Source: an uncultured Anaerotruncus sp.
Lineage (GTDB): Bacteria > Bacillota > Clostridia > Oscillospirales > Acutalibacteraceae
DNA: 35,102 nucleotides
Direction of reading: 5' to 3'
Assembly (NCBI GenBank): GCA_900539775.1
Contig: UQDL01000012.1
Location: 1 to 35,102, forward strand
Shown: positions 15,255 through 24,123 of the stretch, one piece after another
Position numbering within the stretch: the stretch's first letter is position 1
How the letters are laid out: every line of letters begins with the position of its first letter
Notes under the pieces: generated by a model
What the model saw: the letters and a program-made list of their open reading frames with translations, nothing else
Told to the model about the DNA's origin: nothing
Databases searched by the model: none
Program-made: the position numbers and the translations under genes

Positions 15255-15863
15255 TCAATTCTTAACAAATTCACGCACACGGAATTTTGCGCCTGTTGAT
15301 TCGCAAATTCGGCGTGCTTTTTCAATATCCTCGGCAGAAATAACATCAACCACCGTCATACGCACATCATCGCTGTATTTCACGCAATCCGCCGTGAATT
15401 TAAGCATGGCATCAAATGCCTTGCCGGGGAAAATGTTGCGTGTGATTTTATCATATTTTTCCGAGGTCATCTCATTAAGAGAAACGGAAACGGAATCTAT
15501 ATTTTTGCAGATAAGCTGTGCAGTCGGCTTGCCGTTTATCAAATCGGAAAGGCCGTTTGTGTTTAGCCTGAGCCTGATTTCGGGGTGTGTTTTTTTCATA
15601 TATTCGGCTGTTTCAAGCAGCAAATCGAAAGCATTTGTAGGCTCTCCGTAGCCGCAAAAAACAGCTTCGTTATACGGCTGCCAATCAAAAGCATCAATTG
15701 CCGCCTTAACATCTGCAAATTCCGGCTGCTTATCATGCCACATCTTTTTTGCCTCGCCCACAACATCCTTTTTGTCCCTAACGCAAAAAACGCAGCGGCA
15801 GGGGCATTTATTTGTTATATTGAAATAAGGGCTGCCTTCAAAAGTGTAAATAATATCAGCCAT
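15255..15863 (-). CDS. Short radical SAM protein, TatD-associated type
   Basis: A 202-residue radical SAM protein with the [4Fe-4S]-binding CxxxCxxC in NKCPCRCVFC (C19, C23, C26), the SAM-binding glycine motif in VFCGYGEPTN, and LRLNTNGL. It is only a minimal core, without a C-terminal cluster domain. It resembles the subfamily usually annotated as TatD-family-associated radical SAM protein, whose reaction is unknown. No tatD is adjacent here; instead it is the last gene of a unit with a pyridoxal kinase and an ECF transporter S component, 16 bases after the latter. GGAG lies about nine bases before the ATG. Its link to vitamin B6 is only by position. Confidence 0.82.
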   Translation of the reverse strand: MADIIYTFEGSPYFNITNKCPCRCVFCVRDKKDVVGEAKKMWHDKQPEFADVKAAIDAFDWQPYNEAVFCGYGEPTNAFDLLLETAEYMKKTHPEIRLRLNTNGLSDLINGKPTAQLICKNIDSVSVSLNEMTSEKYDKITRNIFPGKAFDAMLKFTADCVKYSDDVRMTVVDVISAEDIEKARRICESTGAKFRVREFVKN

Positions 15864-15879
15864 AATTAAACATCTCCGT

Positions 15880-16404
15880 TTATTTCATAAATTTTTGAAT
15901 TTTAACCGCATCAAGAGCGCATCCCAAAACTATGAAAACAATAGCGCTGCCGACCGCTTGCACAATGCTGAACGGCACCGAGGTTAAGGCAGACGGGAAG
16001 CTATACATAAGCCCTTCTGCAAGCAGATAACCAAACACCGTGATAAGGCCCGAAACAATTACCATCGGCACGGTGTACCAATTGACGATTTTTTGCTTGC
16101 CCTTATTTTTAAAATAAAAATGGCTTGCAACGATAAAAGGCACGGCATTAAGCGCCTTGATAATTGCCGTTGCGGGAGCCCAAACGGCTGCGCCGGCAAG
16201 AATATCCGCAAGTGCGCCGCCGATTGCCGCAGCAAGAGCGGCCCACGGACCGAGCAAGCAGCCTGCAAGATAAATCATTGAATCGCCGAAGTGCAAATAG
16301 CCTTCGTTAATACCCGTAGGCATTTTTATAAATGCCGTCATAACCGCAATAAGAGCGGCAAAAAGCGCCGTAAAGGTAATTTTTTTAACGCTTTGCTTTT
16401 TCAT
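15880..16404 (-). CDS. ECF transporter S component, probably for a vitamin B6-type substrate
   Basis: The 174-residue, highly hydrophobic protein has about five or six membrane spans and the S-component features of the riboflavin/pyridoxine-type families: a basic N-terminus followed by FTALFAALIAVMTAFI, then GYLHFGDSMIYLAGCLLGP and GGALADILAG. S components bind the vitamin and pair with a shared EcfT-EcfA energising module encoded elsewhere; no ATPase gene is present here. The gene starts 13 bases after a pyridoxal kinase gene, so pyridoxal/pyridoxine is the most likely substrate by context. Riboflavin or hydroxymethylpyrimidine cannot be excluded. Confidence 0.83.
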   Translation of the reverse strand: MKKQSVKKITFTALFAALIAVMTAFIKMPTGINEGYLHFGDSMIYLAGCLLGPWAALAAAIGGALADILAGAAVWAPATAIIKALNAVPFIVASHFYFKNKGKQKIVNWYTVPMVIVSGLITVFGYLLAEGLMYSFPSALTSVPFSIVQAVGSAIVFIVLGCALDAVKIQKFMK

Positions 16405-16417
16405 AATTAAGTTCTCC

Positions 16418-17209
16418 TTATATTGTATTCAAATACGGCTCAAAGTCAATACCGTCGTTTCTGTTTTTTATATTACTGTTCTTAATGGCATTGCCGATAA
16501 ATTCGGCAGCCTGCGAAACAGCCGCAAAAACATCAATACCGCACAGCAATTTGCCGAGCACAAAGGAGGCAAATATATCACCGGTGCCTGAAAAGCTTCC
16601 GCCCTGGGCAGATTTTTCAATGAATTCCGATGTGATTTTTTCACTTTTTTCTTTGGTGAAAACATAGTTGCAAACTCTGCCGCCCTCTACTGCGCCCGTT
16701 ACGATAACCGCCTTGATGCCGCCTGCAAGCAGCATTTTTGCCGCCGGCTCAATTTCCTTTTCGCCGGTGAGCACCGCAAGCTCCGTAACATTTGGGGTGA
16801 TAACATCCGCCATGGTGCAAAGCTTTTTAACGCCCTCAACCATTTGCGGAGTATATGTTTCATAAACTGCGCCGTCATCCGCCATAACGGGATCAACAAG
16901 CAACAAAGTTTTGGAGGATTTGAATTCCTTTATAAAATCAATCACATATTCATATTGCTTTTCATGCATAAGAAAGCCGGTTAATATGCCGTCAAAATGA
17001 GCACCAAGCTTTTTCCACTGAGTTATAAGCTGCGGAATAAGATCGGTTAAATCGGCGCTTGCGAAATCATCATATCCGGTTTGATTTGTGAAAACGCCTG
17101 TAACAACGGGGTTTACCCTTATTCCCATTGAAGTGATAATCGGCACGGCAGCAGTAAGGGAGCAGTTACCGAAGCCTGAAATATCATTTATGACAGCGCA
17201 CTTTTTCAT
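16418..17209 (-). CDS. Pyridoxal/pyridoxamine kinase (PdxY-like)
   Basis: The 263-residue product is a ribokinase-fold vitamin kinase that phosphorylates pyridoxal, pyridoxamine or pyridoxine. Typical blocks are NDISGFGNCSLTAAVPIITSMG at the N-terminus, VFTNQTGYDDF, DGILTGFLMHEKQ, LLVDPVMADDGAVY, VITPNVTELAVLTG and the anion-hole/catalytic-base GTGDIFASFVLGKL (about 212-225). These follow PdxY order. Hydroxymethylpyrimidine kinase (ThiD) shares the fold, but the FTNQTGY and GFLMHEKQ segments favour pyridoxal kinase. It leads a unit with an ECF S component and a radical SAM protein, consistent with vitamin B6 salvage. Confidence 0.88.
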   Translation of the reverse strand: MKKCAVINDISGFGNCSLTAAVPIITSMGIRVNPVVTGVFTNQTGYDDFASADLTDLIPQLITQWKKLGAHFDGILTGFLMHEKQYEYVIDFIKEFKSSKTLLLVDPVMADDGAVYETYTPQMVEGVKKLCTMADVITPNVTELAVLTGEKEIEPAAKMLLAGGIKAVIVTGAVEGGRVCNYVFTKEKSEKITSEFIEKSAQGGSFSGTGDIFASFVLGKLLCGIDVFAAVSQAAEFIGNAIKNSNIKNRNDGIDFEPYLNTI

Positions 17210-17234
17210 TTTGCAATCTCCTCGCTTTTAAATC

Positions 17235-17240
17235 ATTATA
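17235..17240 (-). promoter_or_regulatory. Candidate -10 element of the pyridoxal kinase unit
   Basis: A consensus TATAAT reads on the minus strand about 25 bases upstream of the ATG. No good -35 element sits at the usual distance, so the promoter is weak or activator-dependent if real. Confidence 0.35.
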
Positions 17241-17365
17241 CAGAATTCTGCACATTTTTATATATGCAATTTTAATATTTTTTTAGGGTACAGTTTGCGT
17301 GCAAGCATTCAAACCGCCGAAAATATTATAACGAAACTTTAATCGGCAGGCAACCCCAAAGCAAA

Positions 17366-17404
17366 ACAAAAAGCGGAAAAACAAGAGTGAGTGTTTTTCC
17401 GCTT
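17366..17404 (-). terminator. Terminator of the trp operon
   Basis: AAGCGGAAAAACA (17404-17392 region) pairs with TGTTTTTCCGCTT (17383-17371), an almost perfect 13-bp stem, followed on the minus strand by TTTGTTTTG. It lies about 15 bases after the trpA stop. Confidence 0.85.
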
Positions 17405-17418
17405 AATTTAAAAATTTG

Positions 17419-18189
17419 TTATATCATTGCATCTTTCATTGATTTAACATAATCATAAACCTTTTCCGGCGCATCCTTGCCATATTGCGCCACAAGCTTA
17501 ACTATTGCAGAGCCGACTATTACGCCGTCTGCAAGATGCGAATACTTGGCTGCCTGCTGCGGCGTGTTAATTCCGAAGCCGATTGCAACGGGCACATTGC
17601 TTACCTGCCTTACCGCAGAGGTGATTGATTCCAAATCCGTTTTAATTTCGCTGCGCACACCGGTTACGCCGAGAGAAGAAACCTCATATATAAATCCCTG
17701 CGCCTGCTTTGCAATCATCTGAATGCGTTGCTCACTTGTGGGGGCAATCAGCGATATAACATCAATATCATATTTTTCAGCCACGGATTGCAGCTCATCC
17801 TTTTCCTCAAACGGCAAATCGGGCACAATAACGCCCGATATGCCGCAATCCTTGGCATTTTTCAAAAATTTCTCATAGCCGTATTTAAACAGCACATTCA
17901 AATATGTCATATACACAAGGGGCACATCCGTTTCGGCAGAAAGCTTTGCCGTCATTTCAAACACATTATCCGTTGTAGCCCCTGCACTGAGTGCACGCAA
18001 ATCAGCCTCTTGAATAACAGGCCCCTCTGCAATGGGATCTGAAAAAGGAATGCCGATTTCTATTAAATCGCAACCGCCGTGCGCCATTTCAAGCATAATG
18101 CGCCTAGAGGTTTCAAGATCGGGATCTCCTGCCGTTGCAAAGCCTATAAAAGCCTTGCCGTGATCAAAAGACTTTGAAATATTACTCAT
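17419..18189 (-). CDS. trpA: Tryptophan synthase alpha chain
   Basis: A 256-residue product from the ATG at 18189, which overlaps the end of trpB by eight bases and has GGGGGAAAG upstream; a longer frame to 18270 would lie within trpB and is not used. TrpA cleaves indole-3-glycerol phosphate and passes indole to TrpB. Catalytic Glu is in CDLIEIGIPFSDPIAEGP, catalytic Asp region in GVIVPDLPFEE, and the phosphate site in VAIGFGINTP and GVIVGSAIV. Length is normal. Last gene of the operon, followed by a strong terminator. Confidence 0.97.
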   Translation of the reverse strand: MSNISKSFDHGKAFIGFATAGDPDLETSRRIMLEMAHGGCDLIEIGIPFSDPIAEGPVIQEADLRALSAGATTDNVFEMTAKLSAETDVPLVYMTYLNVLFKYGYEKFLKNAKDCGISGVIVPDLPFEEKDELQSVAEKYDIDVISLIAPTSEQRIQMIAKQAQGFIYEVSSLGVTGVRSEIKTDLESITSAVRQVSNVPVAIGFGINTPQQAAKYSHLADGVIVGSAIVKLVAQYGKDAPEKVYDYVKSMKDAMI

Positions 18190-19366
18190 AGATTTCTTTC
18201 CCCCTGTATCTTGCAATTGCGGCAACATCCTTATCTCCCCTGCCGGAAAGGCAGCAGATAATAATATCATCCTTGCCGAGCTTCGGCGCCTGTTTCATAA
18301 CATAAGCAACCGCATGTGCGCTTTCTATTGCGCAAATTATGCCCTCTGTTTTTGCTATGTATTCAAAAGCATTAACAGCTTCGTCATCCGTTATTGCCAC
18401 ATAATTTGCCCTACCTATATCCTTTAAGTGTGCGTGTTCCGGACCGACACCGGGATAATCAAGCCCTGCGGAAATACTGTAAACCGGAGCAATTTGGCCA
18501 TATTCATTTTGGCAGAAATATGATTTCATGCCGTGAAAAACGCCGAGTGTGCCCGTTGCCATTGTGGCAGCTGTTTCACCCGTGTTAACACCCCTGCCTG
18601 CTGCCTCGCAACCGGTGAGCTTAACTTCCTTATCGTTTATAAAATTATAAAACATTCCCATGGCGTTTGAGCCGCCGCCCACACAAGCCACAACTTCATT
18701 TGGCAGCCTGCCCTCTTTTTCAAGAATTTGCTGCCTTGCCTCTCGGCTGATAACGCTTTGAAAATCACGCACTATGGTTGGAAACGGATGCGGCCCCATA
18801 ACCGAGCCGAGAACATAAAGAGTGTCGTCCACCCTTGAAACCCACTCACGCATAGCCTCATTTACGGCATCTTTAAGAGTTTTTGTGCCGGAATCAACAG
18901 GATGCACCTTTGCACCGAGCAGTTCCATTCTATAGCAATTCAGTGCCTGCCTTTCGGTGTCTGTTCTGCCCATAAATATTTCGCATTCAAGCCCCATAAG
19001 AGCTGCCGCCGTGGCGGTAGCAACGCCGTGCTGCCCTGCGCCCGTTTCTGCAATTACTCTTGTTTTGCCCATTCTTTTTGCAAGCAGGCATTGGCCGAGC
19101 ACATTATTGATTTTATGTGCACCGGTGTGATTTAAATCTTCTCTTTTAAAATAAATTTTTGCACCGCCGAGATCCTTAGTCATATTTTCTGCATAATAAA
19201 GCAATGACGGCCTGCCCGCATATTCTTTAAACAGAGTGTTTAACTCATTAACAAAATCAGGATCGTTTTTATAATAATCATAAGCCTTTTCAAGCTTAAT
19301 AATTTCATTCATAAGCGTTTCGGGAACATATTGCCCGCCGTGAATTCCGAATCTGCCCTTACTCAT
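18182..19366 (-). CDS. trpB: Tryptophan synthase beta chain
   Basis: The 394-residue PLP enzyme condenses indole with L-serine. The PLP lysine is in KREDLNHTGAHKINN (about 75-89), followed by AETGAGQHGVATA, the phosphate-binding GGGSNAMGMF and the C-terminal CCLSGRGDKD. It has the length and GRFGIHGGQYVPETLM opening of TrpB1, the form that partners TrpA, rather than the longer TrpB2. It overlaps trpF by eight bases and trpA by eight bases. Confidence 0.98.
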   Translation of the reverse strand: MSKGRFGIHGGQYVPETLMNEIIKLEKAYDYYKNDPDFVNELNTLFKEYAGRPSLLYYAENMTKDLGGAKIYFKREDLNHTGAHKINNVLGQCLLAKRMGKTRVIAETGAGQHGVATATAAALMGLECEIFMGRTDTERQALNCYRMELLGAKVHPVDSGTKTLKDAVNEAMREWVSRVDDTLYVLGSVMGPHPFPTIVRDFQSVISREARQQILEKEGRLPNEVVACVGGGSNAMGMFYNFINDKEVKLTGCEAAGRGVNTGETAATMATGTLGVFHGMKSYFCQNEYGQIAPVYSISAGLDYPGVGPEHAHLKDIGRANYVAITDDEAVNAFEYIAKTEGIICAIESAHAVAYVMKQAPKLGKDDIIICCLSGRGDKDVAAIARYRGKEIYE

Positions 19367-19946
19367 TTCTGATAATCTCCATTATTCTTTTAATTTTTTC
19401 CTCATCCTTAAATCCGCCCGTTTCTGCCGCCGAGGAAAGATCAACGCCAAAGGGGTGCACAGCCGTTATTGCTGCTTTTAAATTATCCGCACACAGGCCG
19501 CCTGCCAAAAAAAACGGCAAATCACATTTTGGAACATTTTGCCAATCAAACGCCTTTCCCGTGCCCGTGCCGGAATCAAAAAGCAAATAATCGGCATTAT
19601 AAGCATTAAAATCCGCATGCGGACCACCGCTTTTGCAATTAAAATATTTAATCACGGGAGCATTGATTTTCTTGCAAAACAGAGGGCTTTCGCTACCGTG
19701 AAGCTGCACCATATCAATTATGCCGCTTTGCACAAAGGAATTTATATTTTCCGCATCATCATTTACAAACACGCCTACGGCCTTAATTTGCGGTGAAAGT
19801 GCTTTTTTCAGCTCTGCCGCAGTCTGCCATGAAATACTGCGCCGAAATCCCGGGCTTAATATAAAGCCCACATAATCCGGCAAATACCTATTTACTATAT
19901 CAATATCCTTTGCTCTTTGCAAGCCGCAAATTTTAATTTTTGCCAC
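19359..19946 (-). CDS. trpF: Phosphoribosylanthranilate isomerase
   Basis: A 195-residue TIM-barrel enzyme that rearranges phosphoribosylanthranilate to CdRP. The catalytic Cys is in the N-terminal KICGLQRAKDID; DYVGFILSPGFRRSIS, MVQLHGSES and FFLAGGLCADN follow the family order, with the catalytic Asp expected in LLFDSGTGTGKAFDW. It is slightly short of the usual 200-odd residues. It overlaps trpC by 14 bases and trpB by eight. Confidence 0.95.
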   Translation of the reverse strand: MAKIKICGLQRAKDIDIVNRYLPDYVGFILSPGFRRSISWQTAAELKKALSPQIKAVGVFVNDDAENINSFVQSGIIDMVQLHGSESPLFCKKINAPVIKYFNCKSGGPHADFNAYNADYLLFDSGTGTGKAFDWQNVPKCDLPFFLAGGLCADNLKAAITAVHPFGVDLSSAAETGGFKDEEKIKRIMEIIRNE

Positions 19947-20724
19947 CTTTAAGCTCCTTTAATGCATTTGCAATATCAGGCGAACGCATAAGTGCTTCGC
20001 CTATCAAAACGGCATCGGTTTTATTTTGCTCAAGCGCCGCTGTATCGGCACGGGTTTTTATGCCGCTTTCCGAAACAAACAACACATTTTGCGGAATCAT
20101 TTTGCGATAACGGGTTGAATTGTTTACATCAACGCTGAAATCCTTTAAATTTCTGTTGTTGACTCCGATTATCCTTGCGCCTGCCGAAAGCGCAGACTCA
20201 ATTTCACGCTCATCATGCGCCTCCACAAGAGCAGACATTCCCAGCGCATCGCAAACAGCTGTGTATTCCCTTATTTCATCCTGCGAAAGCAAGGCACAAA
20301 TCAACAGCACCGCCGAAGCGCCGAGAAGCTTTGCCTCATAAATCTGATAATCGCAAACCGTGAAATCCTTGCGAAGCACGGGGATTGAAACGGCTTCTGC
20401 TATGCGGCGCAAATATTCGTTGCTTCCGAGAAACCATTGCGGCTCCGTGAGGCATGAAATGCAATCCGCACCGGCAGCCTCATACTTCCGTGCAATTTCA
20501 AGATAAGGAAAATCCGGCGATATCAGCCCTTTTGACGGGCTTGCTTTTTTTACCTCGCATATATACGAAAGCCCCTGCTTTTTTAAAGCGGTTTCAAATT
20601 CAAAGCCGCCCTGCGGCATGGCAAGTGCGTTTGCCTTTATTTGAGACATTGGTGTTGTTTTCATTATTTCAGCATACCGTTGCCGTGTGGCGGATGCGAT
20701 TTTATTTAAAATATTTTCACTCAT
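19933..20724 (-). CDS. trpC: Indole-3-glycerol phosphate synthase
   Basis: A 263-residue TIM-barrel enzyme that closes the indole ring from CdRP. Family blocks are ICEVKKASPSKGLI (catalytic Lys), ISCLTEPQWFLGSNEYL, VLRKDFTVCDYQIYEA (catalytic Lys), LVEAHDEREIESAL, IIGVNNRNLKDF and VSESGI. It is monofunctional, with TrpF as a separate protein. It overlaps trpD by eight bases. Confidence 0.97.
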   Translation of the reverse strand: MSENILNKIASATRQRYAEIMKTTPMSQIKANALAMPQGGFEFETALKKQGLSYICEVKKASPSKGLISPDFPYLEIARKYEAAGADCISCLTEPQWFLGSNEYLRRIAEAVSIPVLRKDFTVCDYQIYEAKLLGASAVLLICALLSQDEIREYTAVCDALGMSALVEAHDEREIESALSAGARIIGVNNRNLKDFSVDVNNSTRYRKMIPQNVLFVSESGIKTRADTAALEQNKTDAVLIGEALMRSPDIANALKELKGGKN

Positions 20725-21730
20725 TTGTTATCCTTACAAATTCATCAAGCGCCTGCAAAGCCTTGCCCGATTTCAAAATGCGTTCTGCCTTTTTCACGCC
20801 CTCTTCAAGTGTGATTTTTCCTTTTTCCGCAACGAATATTCCTGCACCGGCATTAAGAAGAACTGCCGTTTTTTGCGCCGTGGTTCCGCCGCCGGAAAGC
20901 ACATTTCTTGTTATTGCGGCATTTTCCTGCGGAGTGCCTCCGATAAGCTCAGACTTTTTACAACGCTCAAATCCGAATTGCTCCGGTGTGATTGTATAAT
21001 ATTTAATACTGCCGCCGCGCACCTCTGCAACAAGAGTTTCGCCGCATGCGCTGATTTCATCCAAAGTGTCTTTGCCGAAAACCACAAGCGCATTTTCAAC
21101 GCCGAGCTTAACAAGTGCCTTCGCAACCTTTTCAACATATTCCTCGCCGAAAACTCCGAGCACCATCATTTTTGCCGCTGCAGGATTAGTAAGCGGGCCC
21201 AAAATATTAAACACCGTTCTTGTGCCTATTTCCTTACGAACGGGGCCGACAAAGCGCATTGCGCTGTGATATTTTTGAGCAAAAAGAAAAGCAATATTAT
21301 CTTTTTCTATTGATTTTTTCATAACATCAATATCGGCGGAAATATTAACTCCGAGCGCCTCGAGGCAATCTGCCGCACCGCTGCCCGAAGAGGCAGCTCT
21401 GTTGCCGTGCTTTGTAACCTTAACTCCGGCAGCCGCAATCACAAATGCCGCCGTTGTGGAAATGTTAAAGCTGAGTGATTTATCGCCGCCCGTGCCCACA
21501 ATATCAAGCGTTTCATAAGGCAAATCCATTTTCAATGCCTTTGCACGCATACCGTCTGCACAGCCTGCAATTTCATTTTCCGTTTCGCCCTTCATGGCAA
21601 GCGCAGTTAAAAATGCCGAAATCAACACCGGCGAGCATTCGCCGCTCATAATTTCCGATATTGCCGATTCGGATTCTTCATAGCTTAAATCTTGCTTTGC
21701 CGCAACCTTTGCAAGTAACTCCTTAATCAT
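20717..21730 (-). CDS. trpD: Anthranilate phosphoribosyltransferase
   Basis: The 337-residue enzyme attaches the phosphoribosyl group of PRPP to anthranilate. The PRPP-binding DIVGTGGDKSLSFNIST (about 77-93) and the anthranilate site KHGNRAASSGSGAADCLEALG are intact, as is the DE metal motif in FGKDTLDEISACG. It is not fused to TrpG. It overlaps trpG by eight bases and trpC by eight. Confidence 0.97.
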   Translation of the reverse strand: MIKELLAKVAAKQDLSYEESESAISEIMSGECSPVLISAFLTALAMKGETENEIAGCADGMRAKALKMDLPYETLDIVGTGGDKSLSFNISTTAAFVIAAAGVKVTKHGNRAASSGSGAADCLEALGVNISADIDVMKKSIEKDNIAFLFAQKYHSAMRFVGPVRKEIGTRTVFNILGPLTNPAAAKMMVLGVFGEEYVEKVAKALVKLGVENALVVFGKDTLDEISACGETLVAEVRGGSIKYYTITPEQFGFERCKKSELIGGTPQENAAITRNVLSGGGTTAQKTAVLLNAGAGIFVAEKGKITLEEGVKKAERILKSGKALQALDEFVRITNE

Positions 21731-22301
21731 TATCTTGCCCTCCTAAAAAATTCTTAATGATTGTTTCTCCGCACGGTGTTAAAATAGATTCGGGGTGAAA
21801 TTGAAGCCCGTAAACAGGCAGGCTGCGGTGCTGCACCGCCATAATTTCGCCATCATCTGTTTTTGCCGTAACTCTAAGGCACTGCGGCATTGTGCTTTCA
21901 TTCGCCGCAAGTGAATGATAGCGTGCCACTTTAATTTGATTTGGCAGTCCCTTAAAAAGAAACGAATTATTATCAACGCTGCACAGGCTTTGCTTGCCGT
22001 GCATAAGTTTTTTTGCATAAGTGATTTCTGCGCCGAACGCCATGCATATTGATTGATGCCCAAGGCAAACGCCGAGAATTTTTGAATATTCGCCGAGCTG
22101 CCGTGCAACATCAACGCAAACACCGGCATCCTTTGGGGATTTCGGCCCCGGCGAAAGAACTATATATTCGGGAGCGAGCGCCCTTATTTGAGCCACGCTC
22201 ATTTCATCATTTCTGATAACCTTAATATCCGGATTTATTCCGCCGATAAGCTGATAAAGATTATAAGAAAACGAATCATAATTATCAATTAAAAGAATCA
22301 T
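21723..22301 (-). CDS. trpG: Anthranilate synthase component II (glutamine amidotransferase)
   Basis: A 192-residue class I glutamine amidotransferase that supplies ammonia to TrpE. Catalytic Cys is in ILGVCLGHQSI and the His-Glu pair in GLQFHPESILTP. The start is the ATG at 22301, which overlaps the trpE TGA as ATGA and has GGAGG eight or nine bases upstream; a TTG nine bases earlier is less likely. The sequence begins MILLIDNYDSFSYNL as usual. The same subunit can also serve as PabA for folate synthesis in some bacteria; here it is plainly in the trp operon. Confidence 0.96.
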   Translation of the reverse strand: MILLIDNYDSFSYNLYQLIGGINPDIKVIRNDEMSVAQIRALAPEYIVLSPGPKSPKDAGVCVDVARQLGEYSKILGVCLGHQSICMAFGAEITYAKKLMHGKQSLCSVDNNSFLFKGLPNQIKVARYHSLAANESTMPQCLRVTAKTDDGEIMAVQHRSLPVYGLQFHPESILTPCGETIIKNFLGGQDND

Positions 22302-23764
22302 TCGGCGCAACCTCCGCTTATCCTTAAAGCACTTACAACCGCACCGGCTTTATTGATGCATTCACGGTTTTCCTTTTCGCCCACGGAATCGGCAACAATT
22401 CCTGCGCCCGAGCGCACATAAACCCTGCCGCCTTTCTTATAAGCAATGCGGATTGCAATGCAAGTGTCTGCATTACCCGTAAAATCAATATATCCGATTG
22501 CACCGCCGTAAATTCCCCTGCGATTATTTTCAAGCTCGTTTATAATTTCCATTGCTCTTATTTTAGGTGCGCCGGAAAGAGTGCCTGCCGGAAGCACGGC
22601 GTCTATTGCATCAAGTGCCGTTTTATCTGCTCTGATTTTTCCGCTTACCGTTGAGCCTATATGCATAACATGGCTGAATTTTAAAACCGAGTGATATTTT
22701 TCAACCTGCACACTGCCGAAACAGCTGATTTTGCCAAGATCGTTTCTGCCGAGATCAACAAGCATATTATGCTCTGCAAGCTCTTTTTCATCTGCCAGAA
22801 GCTCTGCCTCAAGAAGCGCATCCTCCTGCGGATTTGTGCCCCTTGGCCGTGTGCCTGCAAGAGGATAAGTATAAAGCGTGCCGTTTTCAAGCTTAACAAG
22901 TGTTTCCGGTGATGCGCCTGCAATTTCAATATCATTTGAAGAAAAATAAAACATATAAGGGCTTGGGTTGAGGCGGCGAAGCACCTTATAGGTTTCAAAA
23001 AGCGAGCCCGCCATTTCGGCTTCAAGCCTGTTTGAAATAACAGCCTGGAAAATATCGCCCTCTTTGATGTAGCTTTTTGTTTTTTCAACCATTTTGCAAT
23101 ATTCTTTTTCGCTGAAAAGCGGCTTGAATTCGGATTTCAAAACAGGCCTTTCAATTTCTGCAGGCTTGCCGTTTTCAATAACATCATGCATTATTTTGAT
23201 TTGCGAAACAGCAGCGGAATAACTTTTTTCAATATTTTCCGTTTGCATATTGCAAATTAAGAATACACAGCCGTTTAAATTATCAAAAGCAATAACTTTA
23301 TCAAAAAGCATTAAATCCATATCTTTAAAATGCGCATCATCGCAGGCATCCAGCTTTAGCTTAGGCTCTGCATACTTTGCATAATCATAGCCGAAATAGC
23401 CCACAAGGCCGCCCGTAAAGGTTGGCAAATCATCAAGACGAGGGCTTCTGTGAGCTTCAAGAATTTGCTGCACATAGGGGCGGGGATCGGAATTAAAACG
23501 GCGCACACCGAATTCATCGGTGATTTGCACACAGCCGTTTTTGCAGGTGATTTCCGTTTTTGGATCAAAGCCCAAAAAGGTGAAGCGGCCCCATTTTTCC
23601 CTATCCTCACACGATTCAAGCATATAGCAGTGCGAGCTGATAGCCTTTAGCTTTTGCAGCACTTCAAGCGGAGAAATGCCGCATTTGATTTTTGCCGAAA
23701 GCGGAACGGTTTTATATTCCGCCGCAAGGCTTTTAACTTTTTCGATATCAGGTGATATATTCAT
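22298..23764 (-). CDS. trpE: Anthranilate synthase component I
   Basis: A 488-residue chorismate-binding enzyme that forms anthranilate with TrpG. The start is the ATG at 23764, preceded by GGAGG; the frame stays open further upstream but only through the T-box leader, so the extra residues are not real. The N-terminal tryptophan-binding segment is visible in CYMLESCEDREKWGRFTFLG, implying feedback inhibition. Catalytic-domain blocks include PSPYMFYF, IAGASPETLVKL, TYPLAGTRPRG, DLGRNDLGKI and GTLSGAPKIRAMEIINELE. It is the first gene of trpEGDCFBA. Confidence 0.97.
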   Translation of the reverse strand: MNISPDIEKVKSLAAEYKTVPLSAKIKCGISPLEVLQKLKAISSHCYMLESCEDREKWGRFTFLGFDPKTEITCKNGCVQITDEFGVRRFNSDPRPYVQQILEAHRSPRLDDLPTFTGGLVGYFGYDYAKYAEPKLKLDACDDAHFKDMDLMLFDKVIAFDNLNGCVFLICNMQTENIEKSYSAAVSQIKIMHDVIENGKPAEIERPVLKSEFKPLFSEKEYCKMVEKTKSYIKEGDIFQAVISNRLEAEMAGSLFETYKVLRRLNPSPYMFYFSSNDIEIAGASPETLVKLENGTLYTYPLAGTRPRGTNPQEDALLEAELLADEKELAEHNMLVDLGRNDLGKISCFGSVQVEKYHSVLKFSHVMHIGSTVSGKIRADKTALDAIDAVLPAGTLSGAPKIRAMEIINELENNRRGIYGGAIGYIDFTGNADTCIAIRIAYKKGGRVYVRSGAGIVADSVGEKENRECINKAGAVVSALRISGGCAE

Positions 23765-23811
23765 AATTTCCTCCGTTTCGGCATTTGCCGAGCGCTTGCA
23801 GAGGGGAAAAT

Positions 23812-23857
23812 AAAAAAGCCCCCGGCAGAAAATCACTGAAATGACTTTCTGCCGGGG
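23812..23857 (-). terminator. Leader terminator of the T-box
   Basis: Stem CCCCGGCAGAAA / TTTTCTGCCGGGG on the minus strand, followed by GCTTTTTTATTTT. The T-box core lies just 5' and would compete with it. Confidence 0.9.
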
Positions 23858-24117
23858 ACGAATAATTATATTCGCGGTGCCACCCCGTTTTGCGGATTTT
23901 GCCCAAGGCATAAAAACCGCACTCTCTGCAAGGTACCAACATACCTTCGGCCACTTACGCAGGCCCTGCGTTGCGCTATACTCAGCTTTCGCCTTTGAGC
24001 GCACCCTCAGCGGTCCATTTAGCAAGCCGTTTACTGCCGCTTTCCAGCAACTGCGGCTCTCTGTGAGTTCGTATCCTGCTTTTACTTCCGCCTCATCGGT
24101 TTAGGTGTTATTAAATT
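23812..24117 (-). promoter_or_regulatory. Tryptophan T-box leader (riboswitch) of the trp operon
   Basis: Between the promoter and trpE the minus strand has the marks of a T-box: AGAGAGCCGC (stem I GA motif, about 24062-24053), a UGG specifier at 24017-24015 followed by A, and the T-box core GGGGTGGCACCGCG at 23886-23873. The core's UGGC can pair with a tRNA 3' GCCA, as expected for tRNA-Trp. A terminator follows. Uncharged tRNA-Trp should stabilise the antiterminator and switch on the operon. The specifier assignment is from position and context, not from a computed fold. Confidence 0.92.
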
Positions 24118-24123
24118 AAACTC

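Noticed and set aside
18190..18270. Upstream extension of trpA by 27 codons
   Set aside because: It lies inside trpB, and the ATG at 18189 fits the operon's overlap pattern and the normal TrpA N-terminus.
23765..24025. Upstream extension of trpE by 87 codons
   Set aside because: The extra frame is translated T-box leader and terminator; a GGAGG-preceded ATG at 23764 gives a normal-length TrpE.
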